DNA of 64,000 nt. Source: Oxytricha trifallax (Eukaryota; Ciliophora; Spirotrichea; Sporadotrichida; Oxytrichidae). Under the pieces are notes generated by a model. The model did not search any database. It was not told where the DNA came from and saw only the letters and a program-made list of their open reading frames with translations. The translations under genes and the position numbers were made by a program. Below, in pieces: positions 33,644 to 46,110 of this stretch (its first letter is position 1; the number at the start of each line of letters is the position of its first letter). The stretch covers positions 1-64,000 of the forward strand of contig ARYC01020126.1 of assembly GCA_000711775.1 (NCBI GenBank). Direction: 5' to 3'.

Positions 33644-34660
33644 ATGGTACCTAGTCTAGGGATTGGCCTTTCGGAATTATTGATTTCCAGTGTTGCAATC
33701 GAAGTAAGGGCGAACAGTGGCACAATTAGACGCAGCGGGAGCTATCTCACGACGGTGGAACTTACGACTCAGATATCTTCTCGGGGAGCAGAGATAGTTG
33801 AACATCATTGTTTCCCAAAAGGCCATTGGAGTTTCCCATATTGATGGTTTACACATATAGTGCAGATGGATTCGAGATATGGAGAGAAGATGATAACTGT
33901 CAAACCTGCCAATCTCTTTAGTCTGCTTCCCTTTTCCCTTCTAGACTGACCTCTTTTCTATATGTTGTAGTTTATGATGCCTTTTAGATTCTCCTTGTAT
34001 CTAGAGTACTTCAATGAGGATGCAGCGCTTTTGCCACTAGAAAGCCAGGGGGATCCTGAAGCAATTTACCATTCGGGCAGTACTCGTTAGCATCACAATC
34101 AATGAGGTTCCCATCCATTCAGGTACTTCAGAGCTCTTAAATGACTTCTTCTCACGAAAGGCAACAGCCTCACACGCTAAGAGATTAGAAATTGATCAAT
34201 GTGTAGGAAGCAGAGAATACTAGACTTTCCATTGCTATTACTCATTCAATTCTTGCGCTTTAACTATCAGTATCAGCCTAATGGAGTTAGCACATCTTCC
34301 TTCTCAACCCCAAAATGCATCAAGGACTACTTGTAATACGCAAGCCCTGCCTCTCACCTGCCCAAAGAGTTCATTTTATTGTCGGTCTTGCAAGAGATGG
34401 TCACTTGATTGTTGGACGATAAGAAGCCATTGATTTGCTCTGGTTGCCTTGGAGTTTAGATAAATGTAATGGAGTGACAAACAAGGGAGAGTATTGCTAT
34501 GTGTTGCTTTTGTTCTATCCTTACGCTGTTGCCTGTTAATAACCCTCCTGTAACACCATCATATGCAGTCGAAGCACTGGGGTGGCCATAAAGCACTTAT
34601 GCTCTCCTCTTCACTAGGGATGTATATGCTAAGACTTTTCGGTCGCCATTAGTAGCAGTT
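33644..34660 (+). pseudogene. LARDG-family copy
   Basis: The first frame MVPSLGIGLSELL through GSYLTTVELTTQISSRGAE and HCFPKGHWSFP stops at 33845-33847. The sequence continues in other frames with DPEAIYHSG (34040), FIVGLARDGHLIV (34378-34416) and IDLLWLPWSL, and loses frame after CYVLLLFYPYAVAC. It is collinear with 26.1-25.1 kb on the other strand. Interrupted by several shifts. Confidence 0.6.
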
Positions 34661-35145
34661 AGAATTAAAACTAAAGAATGATTTAATATATTAAAAGTCT
34701 TAAATACTCAGATTAAAAATTTGGTAGCTTGTTGATTTGTGATGGAAGCCTGTATATAAATAATAATAAGAGTCTAGTGTTAATAATGAAAAGCTACCAA
34801 ATATTATTAATAATATACTTGAATTCAAATTCAAATTATAAGCTAACTAACTTTCAAATTCAAAAATAATTTAATCTTTTAAAAATTTAATATTCACTTA
34901 TATTTGATTTAAACATAATTAATTCTTCTTACTTATATACAATTTATATTTTCATTGATAAAATGAAAACAAAGTTAAAGCTAATTTTTATATGAATCAG
35001 GCTCAAGTGACTCGTATATTGCAGATGAATAGAAACATCAAACGAATTAAATTGCTACCATTAATTTTATATTAAAGTGTCTTAATTATAAAAAACCATA
35101 ACTAGCTAATAGTTAATGTAAGGATATAAATTTAAAGATTAATAT
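34661..35145. other. AT-rich stretch holding a small hairpin
   Basis: Apart from the 34720-34801 hairpin (listed separately) only A/T-rich sequence is seen. Confidence 0.5.
34720..34801. ncRNA. Candidate small structured RNA or hairpin repeat, copy 1
   Basis: The terminal stem TTTGGTAGCTT (34720-34730) pairs with AAGCTACCAAA (34791-34801). Just inside is TGATTTGTGATGGAAGCC. The second copy (55789-55884) keeps the inner block and has the paired change GGTTGCTT/AAGCAACC. Upstream, CTTAAATACT followed by AATTTGG is also shared. It could be a small RNA gene with an upstream element or a tiny inverted-repeat transposon. Confidence 0.4.
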
Positions 35146-35149
35146 ACCA

Positions 35150-35460
35150 AATTGTCTTGCTATTAATAATGGACAACAACCAATACTCTTACTTCATTCA
35201 GGTAACTAGTCAAATACTGATTGGCAATGCATATTGCTTGACTTGAATATCACTTGCATCTTTGATTTCACTGCAAAAGAGGCGGCATAAAATCTAGTGA
35301 GTATGTCAGTCTTTCAATTAATGATCCTGGCTTTTCTAATTCTTTGTCATTTCTGTTTAAGTCTTAGTTACCACTTTAGATTTATAATTAAATTTTGTGT
35401 AGAATAAGGGTATCGCCAGAATCTGGGAAGGTAGAATGTAAATTAAAGTGCTGGCATTTT
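35150..35460 (+). CDS. MDS-like coding pieces, unknown gene
   Basis: 35163-35300 has an open frame with QPILLLHSGNQSNTDWQCIL and LDLNITCIFDFTAKEAAQNL. 35395-35455 has RVSPESGKVECKLKCWHFYK. GC is higher than in the flanks and there is no TGA inside. The gap between them is AT-rich. Family not recognised. Confidence 0.4.
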
Positions 35461-36435
35461 TATAAATTTATATTATAATGATTCCCCCTAATTTTTCGAA
35501 TAACTATTTTCAGATTTAGTATTTTCTGATCTATAGTGAACTTCTTAGACTTCTATATTTTCCGTAGAACCAATAACAATTTTATAATTATAGGCTATAT
35601 ATGAATACACTAAAGAAACTATTTTAATTAGATAAAAAAAGTATAGAATTATAAGAGCATTAAAAATATCTTCACTTAAATATGGATAAATATAAAAACT
35701 CTTTACTTTGGTAAGTATATCTAATAGTATCTACAGCATAATAATATGTACCATATTAAATCTAGCTAATATAAAAAATATATCTAATGATTATTTCTTT
35801 AAAAAAATAATTCAAATTTAATGAATAAAATAGATATTATAAGTGTTATGATTTATTATAATGTATTGATATGCTAATTATTGTGAATAATGATATAGAT
35901 CTATCGAAATAATTGACAATCGCAATGTAAACTATATCTAAAGACAATAAATATAACTTTTTAGATTTAATTTCGTTTAAAATGATTAGTATAATTTTTA
36001 TTTAGTCCTACTTATAGTTTATTTAGTAATGATAATTAATCTGATAAACACAGGCACAATGAGATTGTAGAGATATTCTTAAATTTGATTGATTATATGT
36101 TATGATTGCTAAAATAAATGATAAACCAACTATAATATCAATTAATATAACTAGACAAGCTAAACCATGTTCTGTTTACTCATTTGCTTTTTCTTTGAAT
36201 CAATTCATTAACAAAGTAGGTAAATCTTTGCTGTATTTAACTTGGAAATTGCGAGCGCTGTTTACAGCAACATATATTGATTTATAATTTAAGTGATGTT
36301 TATTTACAATTAATTTATGGATTGAATATTCAATTTATAACTTTTTTCATTAAAAACAGATTCCTAACATCAATTAAATAAATTAAAGGTAATTAATTTG
36401 GAATATCAGATAAATCATCTAAAATTCTTAATAAT
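35461..36435. other. AT-rich stretch, no supported gene
   Basis: IES-like DNA. The 61-codon open frame at 36102-36287 has no recognised motif. Confidence 0.45.
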
Positions 36436-36440
36436 TTAGA

Positions 36441-39400
36441 ATGAATTTAAAAATTAATAGAGGGAAAATTAGCGGCAACCAGATGGAGAATAAAGAAGGA
36501 CAGAGCTCAAGGATGAGAATGTCTGTATACTTGGAAGGTAAAGAAGAGACACCAAAGCAGAAAAGATCCACTCAAGACTACTTTGAATATTCAAAGAAGC
36601 CACAAGCAAATCGGAATAAAATCTACCCAAATGTTGAAGTTAATTATAACAATAACTATAAAAACTTATATAAATACACAGTCACACCTGACAATAGCTG
36701 TCAGCTTCCCTTTTTTTAGCCACAGAAAGAAGCAGAAGGCTTAGTAAAGAGAAATGAATGATTTGCGGAGAAACGGCATAGCAAGAGAAGGATAAATATT
36801 ATAAGCAATAAAGAAAGGTAGCTGCGCGAAACATTGGATTGAAAATATGCTTACAAAATGTCCGAAGTTTAAATTCAAAACTCAAATAATATGCAATGAT
36901 GAAAGAATTTGAAGATAGGAATCTGGACTTTATCGCCCTCGTAGAACCGAGACTATAAAGGATTATTAGATTAAACAACCAAAACATTACTTAAGCTCAA
37001 TTAGCAAGGAATGGACGAGTACTTATTATGAATAGTGGCTAACACTAAATGAGGACAATAAAACTCTAAGATAATACTTGACTTGGAATATACTAAACGA
37101 TGAGGTTTTCTACACATCATTACTATCTATATTCTACCCTATTCAAACGAAGAAGTAAAAGAACTCCAGAACTCAAGAACCGCTTGATGTATTTGATAAG
37201 ATCAATTAAACAAAAATCTAATAAACAAAAGATAATAGTGATGGGTGAATTTAATTACCAACTAAAAGAAATTAGCAAACGACTAAGGAAAGAATGATTA
37301 ATGTAATCAATCCAAGAGAGAGTGGAACTCATTCAAAAGGGAATCGGCTTGACCAAGTTTTCTCAAATGTAGAAACTTGTCAATGGTAATTACATTAACT
37401 AAGACTAACTGACAACAACTTGTAATGGTAAATTGAGAGTTAGATTTGGAAATGATGACCTGAAACTCATGGACAAGGAAAAAACAGTAAGAATAAATGA
37501 TTTCAGGAAACAATGCTTGAAAACTTTTATAGATGAAAAACGAAATTTATCACCTGAAGAGCTAGAAAAACCATAGAAAAATTGTTTTGAGAACAAAATT
37601 GAAAAGTAAAGCAAAACTAAACTAAAAGTTGGTACCAAAAACCTCAAATATAAGCTGTTAAGAATAAATTCACTAAAGGAAACAGCCAATTCTTAGACAG
37701 AATACAGCAATGGAATGAAGCAATAAAGGATTTCGAACACTACCTGGATAGAAATAATTGGAAGGGATTTTTCTATCGAGTGAAGAGACTTACAAAAAAG
37801 CAGAAACAATCACAACCCATCAAAGGATTGATGATTAATGATGAAAGAGTTCAATTAGGAGAATAAACTACAAAACAGGTAGTTGAATTCTACAAATGTT
37901 TATTTGCAGATAAAAGAACACAATACTAATAGGTAAAAAATGTAAGAAATTTCGCAACGAATGATGAGTATATCGGGAACAGATTTTGCGAAGAATTAGA
38001 CGTAGACAAAGAAATCATAGAATATAACTTTAACAATGCAATCGGACAGGATGGTTTTAACGGAAAAATGCTTGAAAAATCAGAAAGTATTAAAAGAACA
38101 GTAGTTTAAACTATAAAAAGTGGATAAACTCAGGAATAATCCCGCAATTTATGAAAGAAGGTCGATTAGTTTTGTTAAGCAAAATACAAAGTGAATAGTA
38201 TACAGAAATAAATAATACATTGCCAATAGTAGTAAATTCACTCTTGAGTAAAATTGTTGAGAAAGTCATAGTCAATAAACTGTAAGAAAAAAAAGTGAAC
38301 TATTAAAAACAGGCAACTACTAAAATGGATTTAAAGAGAACAAAAGTACTTATATCAACTTGATAAGACTGCTGGAGTACATTAAAATGTCAAGGATAAA
38401 GAGCAAGAGTAGAGAAGATTATCTATTCGTAGATTTACAAAAAACGTACGACTCAGTTTGTAAAGACAAATTAATGCAAATTCTGCGACAAAGTATGAAA
38501 TCTGAGAACGACCAAAAAGTGGTTTGAATAATTGAATAACTCTACAAAAACAATAAAATAGTATATAAAGGAGAAGACATTGATGAGTAAAAAGGAGTCG
38601 CTCAAGGAAGTAGATTCTCCCATTATTATACAATTAATATCTACATGATACAATATACACATAACCGGAGCTAATTTAGTTAATAAAACAGGGAAAGTTG
38701 CTTGCTTTCGCTGATGTCATATTGATCAAAGTGAAAAGTAAACAACAATTGAGCAGAGTACTAAAATGCTTTAAAGAAATTGAAAAATCACATAATCTGA
38801 AACTCAATACAAAAAAAACACAATTCCTGATTGATGCTAAAGAATTTAAAGGTGTTGAAGAAGTAGAACGAATAAAGAAAGTTGTAGAAATTTACTACTT
38901 AGGCATGAGAATATGTTTAGACACAAAAACTTTCCTAAAAAGTACTTGGGATGAAATAAAAAAAACAAACACAGTTCAACCAAAATCTGACAAGGTCGAA
39001 CAACCAAATAATCTGTGATAAAATAAAGGTAGCATATATAAGATCATTACATATATACAAATACACCCCCTTAGTGGCCACAAGATACATTAAGTTAGAG
39101 TAAATCGATAAGATTAAGGCACAGCTAAAAAGACTTGCATTTGAACCCCCAGAGACATAAATAATAAGATACGGAGAGATGTCACTCAACTCAAAGAAAG
39201 TGGGACGAGGGAGATTATTGAATAACAAGTGTTGAAAAGCATGAGTAAGGTAAACTCAAACTTAGATAAGTTCATAGTTACAAAGAAACCCAAGGACCAA
39301 ATAAATAAAACTAAGCAAGAACTGTAGAAAAGAAGAAACTGTTTATATCCAAGAATGTGATGGATACAATTATGACCATTATTCAAGGTAGGACAATAGT

Positions 39401-39800
39401 TAACTATGGCATCTGCTACTATTGTACTGTTCACAAAACATTCGTAAATTCCTTGCACATGAAAAATTGCAACCTCATTAACAGAGCATGTAACCGACAA
39501 GATTTTCGTAGATTGTGAGGAACCAAATAATAACAGACTTGGACAATAAAACACAAATCGAGGTAATTGCATACATGATATGGCTGGATGATAGAATAAG
39601 AAAACTAGAGAAATATGGATACTATCAGAAAGTAAAAAAAATATATAAGGCGACATACGTTAAGAAGCAGTAAATAAAGACAGAGGAAGATTTAGTGTAG
39701 ATGATGTTAACCAGTGATTTAAACATCCAAAAAAGATAATAACTCCTCAGAGATATGAATTGCAAGTAATTCAGAAACTGATAATTAAATCATAAAATAT
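36441..39800 (+). mobile_element. Non-LTR (LINE-type) retrotransposon relic with endonuclease and RT
   Basis: ORF1-like start at 36441. The endonuclease part begins GLKICLQNVRSLNSKL (36835 on), EFEDRNLDFIALVEPRL (36904 on), and has MGEFNYQ (37241), the equivalent of the GDFN motif. The reverse transcriptase part has YLFVDLQKTYDSV (38422 on), GVAQGSRFSHYYTINIY (38596 on) and FADVILIKV (38706 on), where FADD has lost its second Asp. An open 106-codon piece (38698-39018) follows in the RT thumb region (SKQQLSRVLKCFKEI). Several shifts and TGA make it inactive. The 3' end is approximate; the C48-like element follows directly. Confidence 0.8.
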
Positions 39801-39899
39801 TTAATAATTAAAAGAGGAAAGCTATTAATAATTAATTAATAAATCAAAGAAAGATCAACCAGATGGAAGAAAACAAAAATAAATCACACCAACATAAAC

Positions 39900-40630
39900 A
39901 TCACCGAAACTAGTATTGATATAATAGGAACTTAATATACCGAAAGGGACAAAGTAAAGCCGAGTTTTGGCAAAAGGTATAAGAGGTGAGATACGTGCAC
40001 AGAGACAGAGGTAAGGACCAGGAGGTCTTAGGAATGAGAGAAAATAAACATTCAGAAGTTCTGCTAATAAAACAAATGGGTTTTAAGAGTAGACTGAAGA
40101 TTGGATAATCGAATCACAGAAAGAAGATGTACGAGAAACAACTACAAAGGACACAATTCGATGTGCATAGGGATGGATCTCCATGCATCTAAGCAGATTA
40201 AATGAAAGTCAAACTACTAATTGACTTAGCAGAAGTCACTTGTCAAAGATTTGAAAAATCATACTTGCGAAGAAAGGGTGGTCTTTGATGACTACAAGAA
40301 TAATAACCATAGTTTGCTGATCTAGTACAAGAAGTCTGATGGAGAAACGTTAGTGCATGGATTCACAGACAAAGAGAATGCCAGTCACCAAGGTGGGAGA
40401 GAATGGGAACTCTGGACAGAGAAATAATAAGAGCACTGGAGAGAAATTAACGAGAAGTGGCAACATGATGATATACTACCAGGAGGACACATCAAAGAAA
40501 CCACGATGGAGGTGTGCCTGAAATAAATAGAAGAGGAATTCTCTTAAAGAACCCAGAGCTATCACTTGAGGTCTCTGTTATTAAAATAGAAATTAATAAT
40601 AGAAAATAAATGGCAAATAAGTGTGTGGGA
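39900..40630 (+). pseudogene. C48-like ORF element, copy 2 (5' half)
   Basis: Blocks in order: SKAEFWQKVQEVRY, HRDRGKDQE, FKSRLKIGQ, DGSPCIQADQMKVKL, EERVVFDDYKNNNHSLL, REWELWTEKQQEHWREINEKWQ, then ending at KCVG at TGTGTGGGA (40622-40630). The last 29 residues before the break align without gaps to copy 4, and the missing continuation TTNWK is found at 48691 on in copy 3. The element is therefore one unit split by the inserted TBE/satellite block. One frameshift near 40245 and another near 40540. Confidence 0.7.
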
Positions 40631-41879
40631 GACAGAGAGGAGGAGAAAGGTATTAATGATACTCCTATACAAACTGAAGAAATAGAAGTATACTTTTGTG
40701 AGCTGTGTGAGAGATTTTGGTCCATAAATCAAGCTGGTATAGACATATGAAGGAGCATAGAGAAGCCAAGCCTACTGTATACTTAAAGCACGAAAAAATC
40801 GATGGGAAGTATGATTGCTTTGAGTGCCATAAGTAGTACTCTCATACAAGAGACTTGAAGAAACATCTTTTAAATGCTCACAAAAAAGACATAGAAATTG
40901 AAAAGCATGAAGTTGAATTGAAGCTTCTCAACAAAAGAAAATCGAGGGAATATTCTAAAGCAGTAGTGCCTGAATAAGCTAGTGAGTTAGAGTACGTAAA
41001 GAAGGCACGTAACCAACTAACCTCTGAAATCACAAAAATCATGATCAAAATTCAATACAAGAAAATAACAGTTCTTGCGTAGATAGATTTAGTTACTTCT
41101 CTTTAAAGTTATCTTATTCTAGAAGACTCCTTTGATAAGAAAGTTATTAATAATCATCAGTATGCATACAAGGTGTATCCCTTCAACTATCTCTTAAGTG
41201 ATGATAAATATTAGATGGAGTATACAAATAAGTATCAAGTACTCACTCAAGCAAAGTTTAAAGAGTGTAGTTACTTAATCAAGCTAGATGCTGTTCTCCT
41301 TGCCAAGGATCATGTTGCTTACAGACTCCAACTCTATGAAATGACTCTAAGAGATTTCATAACAGATCAAAGGAATCATAAGTAACTTGGATAAATAGCA
41401 ACTTAGACCATACAAGGCATTAAAGAGCTTCACAAGTTAGGGTTTGTTCACAGAGATTTAAAGCCAAAAATATTATGATAAACTTTTCTCCAGTAAGAGT
41501 AGCAATAATCGATTTCAACAGAGCCTAAAGAATGGAAGTCTCAAGGCTTGGAACTGTAATGGGAAATCAAGGCTATTATCCAGAAAGAGAAGACTGGAGA
41601 GATGGTGACTTTTAGTGGGATGTGTGGGCTTTAGCAGCAATAGTAATAGAGTGCGATATGATCGAAACGAATACTACTCTACAAGGTGCGAGAAAGATGC
41701 TAAGTAAAGAATCAAGTAGTTTATAGACAAAGCCAGAGTATCTCAATCAATAAAACATATGGCAGAATCAATAATAATAAAATCAAACTCAAGATCAGAC
41801 ATATCAATAGAGCAGATAGAATTGTGGTTAAGACAAACTTCAGACCTCTCCCACATGATCAAAAAGTGAATTTTGAGTA
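40631..41879 (+). pseudogene. TBE 57k ORF, 3' portion: zinc finger and kinase-like domain
   Basis: Zinc-finger residues CELCER...RHMKEH and CFECHKQYSHTRDLKKHLLNAH (40830 on) are followed by a linker. The kinase-like part has VHRDLKPK (41448 on), VAIIDFNRA (DFG replaced by DFN), GYYPEREDWRDGD and WDVWALAAIVIECD, ending ELWLRQTSDLSHMIKK-TGA at 41877-41879. One base is missing at the HRDLKP-N step (near 41468), with further shifts near 40735 and 41685. The 5' end is at 48503-48680. Confidence 0.8.
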
Positions 41880-41910
41880 ATTAAATTAAATGCATTTACT
41901 ATAAATTTCA

Positions 41911-41999
41911 CATTAAAACCTATTAATAACCCAAACAACTAACAAATTCCCTACAAATCAAAGAACTTATAAACCTCATTAATGGGATTAAGGGTTTTG
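41911..41999. repeat. TBE terminal inverted repeat facing the satellite (left side)
   Basis: Matches the inverse of 46027-46110: CCCTACAAATCAAAG, ACTTATAAACCTCATTAATGG, ending GGGTTTTG. The C4A4 core is degraded (ATTAAGGGTTTTG). Confidence 0.85.
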
Positions 42000-44900
42000 A
42001 ATATAAGGAATGACTATCACATGACCACCATTATGCCTAATATGAAGAAGAAGACTCTTGCCTAGGCCAAGAATTTATTCTTTTCATCAATAAGACAATG
42101 AGAGAAACGCCAAATCTACAGAGTGATGATTGATGTGACGAAGCAGAGGACAATGGACACTCATAGTCAAAGAATGACTTTTACAGTGAAATTGCAGTGA
42201 ACTTTCCCAAAAGCTATCTCGCGAACCATTGAATATTTTTCAATTCTGACTTCGATCTACCGAGGAAACATATGATTTTTATGCTGAATAGCGGGGATAG
42301 AGAGGGAAGGGTGTTTTCATTTCCTGGGCGGGCTCTCTCAGCCTATGAAAACACAGAATTGAGTGACATCAAATCTTCTCGGGCCTCGTTCGTGGTCATG
42401 CCTTGTCCAAAATGGTGTTTTGATGGCGTATTCGTGATCAGCGCCCCGTAATTAACAAGACTTGTTGGTCGAGAAATTTCGGAGAGCAGTTTTAAATTTT
42501 TCGAAAATGTCAAAAAGTATGCGTTTCGTATCGAAAAACGGCAAAAACCGATGCCAAATTCACCATTTTTTCATTAAAAAATCATAAAATTGCAATAATT
42601 TTCAAAATTCATTGCTAATATTTTATACATGAAAAATAGTCATTTTTTGGCTTCATTTAACGAAGATTTACTATATTATTTTATAAATTTAGGCTATTTT
42701 TGGCTGAAACGGTAAATAATTTTATAAGGATTTTATATTTTTATTTTAAAAATATTATTGACTTTAACAATATGAACAATGGCTTTAACTATTTGAACAA
42801 TGACTTTAACTATATGAGCGATGACTATCACATGCCCACCATTATCCCTACTATTAATTACGAAGAAGACCCTTGCCCAGGCCAAGAATTTATTCTTTTC
42901 ATCAATAAGACAATGGGAGAAACGCCAAATCTACAGAGAGATGATTGATGTGACGAAGCAGAGGACAAAGGACTCTCATAGTGAAACAATGACTTTTACA
43001 GTGAAATTGCAGTGAACTTTCCCAAAAGCTATCTCCGCGAACCATTGAATATTTTTCAATTCTGACTTCGATCTACCGAGGAAACATATGATTTTTATGC
43101 TGAATAGCGGGGATAGAGAGGGAAGGGTGTTTTCATTTCCTGGGCGGGCTCTCTCAGCCTATGAAAACACAGAATTGAGTGACATCAAATCTTCTCGGGC
43201 CTCGTTCGTGGTCATGCCTTGTCCAAAATGGTGTTTTGATGGCGTATTCGTGATCAGCGCCCCGTAATTAACAAGACTTGTTGGTCGAGAAATTTCGGAG
43301 AGCAGTTTTAAATTTTTCGAAAATGTCAAAAAGTATGCGTTTCGTATCGAAAAACGGCAAAAACCGATGCCAAATTCACCATTTTTTCATTAAAAAATCA
43401 TAAAATTGCAATAATTTTCAAAATTCATTGCTAATATTTTATACATAAAAATTAGTCATTTTGGCTTCATTTAACGAAGATTTACTATATTATTTTATAA
43501 ATTTAGGCTATTTTTGGCTGAAACGGTAAATAATTTTATAAGGATTTTATATTTTTATTTTAAAAATATTATTGACTTTAACAATATGAACAATGGCTTT
43601 AACTATTTGAACAATGACTTTAACTATATGAGCGATGACTATCACATGCCCACCATTATCCCTACTATTAATTACGAAGAAGACCCTTGCCCAGGCCAAG
43701 AATTTATTCTTTTCATCAATAAGACAATGGGAGAAACGCCAAATCTACAGAGAGATGATTGATGTGACGAAGCAGAGGACAAAGGACTCTCATAGTGAAA
43801 CAATGACTTTTACAGTGAAATTGCAGTGAACTTTCCCAAAAGCTATCTCGCGAACCATTGAATATTTTTCAATTCTGACTTCGATCTACCGAGGAAACAT
43901 ATGATTTTTATGCTGAATAGCGGGGATAGAGAGGGAAGGGTGTTTTCATTTCCTGGGCGGGCTCTCTCAGCCTATGAAAACACAGAATTGAGTGACATCA
44001 AATCTTCTCGGGCCTCGTTCGTGGTCATGCCTTGTCCAAAATGGTGTTTTGATGGCGTATTCGTGATCAGCGCCCCGTAATTAACAAGACTTGTTGGTCG
44101 AGAAATTTCGGAGAGCAGTTTTAAATTTTTTCGAAAATGTCAAAAAGTATGCATTTCGTATCGAGAAACGCCAAAAACCGATGCCAAATTTAGCATTTTT
44201 TAATGAAAAAAAGATAAAAATTCAATAATTTTCAAAACTCATTGCTAATTTTCTATACATGAAAATTATAGTCATTTTTTGGCTTCATTTAACGAAGATT
44301 TACTATATTATTTTATAAATTTAGGCTATTTTTGGCTGAAACGGTAAATAATTTTATAAGGATTTTATATTTTTATTTTAAAAATATTATTGACTTTAAC
44401 AATATGAACAATGGCTTTAACTATTTGAACAATGACTTTAACTATATGAGCGATGACTATCACATGCCCACCATTATCCCTACTATTAATTACGAAGAAG
44501 ACCCTTGCCCAGGCCAAGAATTTATTCTTTTCATCAATAAGACAATGGGAGAAACGCCAAATCTACAGAGAGATGATTGATGTGACGAAGCAGAGGACAA
44601 AGGACTCTCATAGTGAAACAATGACTTTTACAGTGAAATTGCAGTGAACTTTCCCAAAAGCTATCTCGCGAACCATTGAATATTTTTCAATTCTGACTTC
44701 GATCTACCAAGGAAACATATGATTTTAATGCTGAATAGCGGGGATAGAGAGGGAAGGGTGTTTTCATTTCCTGGGCGCTCTCTCAGCCTATGAAAACACA
44801 GAATTGAGCAACAGCAAATCTTCTCAGGCCTCGTTCGTGGTCATCCCGTGTCCAAAATGGTGTTCTGATGGCGTATTCGTGATCAGCGCCCCGTAATTAA

Positions 44901-46026
44901 CAAGACTGGTTGGTCGAGAAATTTCGGAGAGCAGTTTGAAAATTTTCAAAAACGTCAAAAAGTATGCGTTTCGTACCGAGAAACGGCAAAAACCGATGCC
45001 AAATTCACCATTTTTTCATCAAAAAAACATAAAATTGCAATAATTTGCAAATCATTGCTAATTTTTTATACATGAAAAATAGTCATTTTTTGGCTTCATT
45101 TAACGAAGATTTACTATATTATTTTATAAATTTAGGCTATTTTTGGCTGAAACGGTAAATAATTTTATAAGGATTTTATATTTTTATTTTAAAAATATTA
45201 TTGACTTTAACAATATGAACAATGGCTTTAACTATTTGAACAATGACTTTAACTATATGAGCGATGACTATCACATGCCCACCATTATCCCTACTATTAA
45301 TTACGAAGAAGACCCTTGCCCAGGCCAAGAATTTATTCTTTTCATCAATAAGACAATGGGAGAAACGCCAAATCTACAGAGAGATGATTGATGTGACGAA
45401 GCAGAGGACAAAGGACTCTCATAGTGAAACAATGACTTTTACAGTGAAATTGCAGTGAACTTTCCCAAAAGCTATCTCGCGAACCATTGAATATTTTTCA
45501 ATTCTGACTTCGATCTACCGAGGAAACATATGATTTTTATGCTGAATAGCGGGGATAGAGAGGGAAGGGTGTTTTCATTTCCTGGGCGGGCTCTCTCAGC
45601 CTATGAAAACACAGAATTGAGTGACATCAAATCTTCTCGGGCCTCGTTCGTGGTCATGCCTTGTCCAAAATGGTGTTTTGATGGCGTATTCGTGATCAGC
45701 GCCCCGTAATTAACAAGACTTGTTGGTCGAGAAATTTCGGAGAGCAGTTTTAAACTTTTCGAAAATGTCAAAAAGTATGCGTTTCGTATCGAAAAACGGC
45801 AAAAACCGATGCCAAATTTATCATTTTTTCATTAAAAAATCATAAAATTACAATAATTTTCAAAATTCATTGCTAATATTTTATACATGAAAATTAGTCA
45901 TTTTTTGGCTTCATTTAACAAAGATTTACTATATTATTATATAAATTTAGGCTATTTTTGGTTGAAACGGTAAATAATTTATAAGGATTTTATTTTTATT
46001 TTATAAATATTATTGACTTTTATAAT
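42000..46026 (+). repeat. Tandem satellite, ~814 bp unit, about five copies
   Basis: Equivalent points lie at 42700, 43514, 44332 and 45143 (periods 814, 818 and 811). Units are nearly identical over hundreds of bases, and the outermost units are more diverged. Each unit contains a protein-like frame around MSDDYHMPTIIPTINYEED and, past several TGA, NFPKSYL, MLNSGDREGRVFSFPGRAL and VVMPCPKWCFDGVFVISAP, so it is a decayed coding segment that became amplified. AAT abuts the TBE repeat at each end. A solo relative lies at 10640-11330. Confidence 0.95.
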
Positions 46027-46110
46027 CAAAACCCCAAAAATCCATTAATGAGGTTTATAAGTGCTTTGATTTGTAGGGAATTAGTTAGGGGTTGGGGTTA
46101 TTAATTAAAT
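46027..46110. repeat. TBE terminal inverted repeat facing the satellite (right side)
   Basis: C4A4 end, then TCCATTAATGAGGTTTATAAG and GATTTGTAGGGAATTAG, inverse of 41911-41999. Confidence 0.9.

Larger units (their letters stand above)
40631..41999 (+). mobile_element. TBE right part (57k tail plus inverted repeat), first half of a permuted TBE
   Basis: Contains the 57k zinc-finger/kinase ORF from about residue 60 onward and the terminal repeat ending AGGGTTTTG at 41999, followed by AAT. The matching beginning of this TBE lies at 46027-48680, after the satellite. Subfamily differs from the TBE at 1786 (different terminal repeat beyond the C4A4 core). Confidence 0.85.

Noticed and set aside
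42000-46026. CRISPR-like array
   Set aside because: The period is about 814 bp with no short repeat/spacer structure, and the DNA is eukaryotic. It is a satellite.
41911-46110. One TBE with a satellite inside its body
   Set aside because: The terminal repeats face the satellite from outside the genes and the gene order is permuted, so the array lies between element ends and not within the element.
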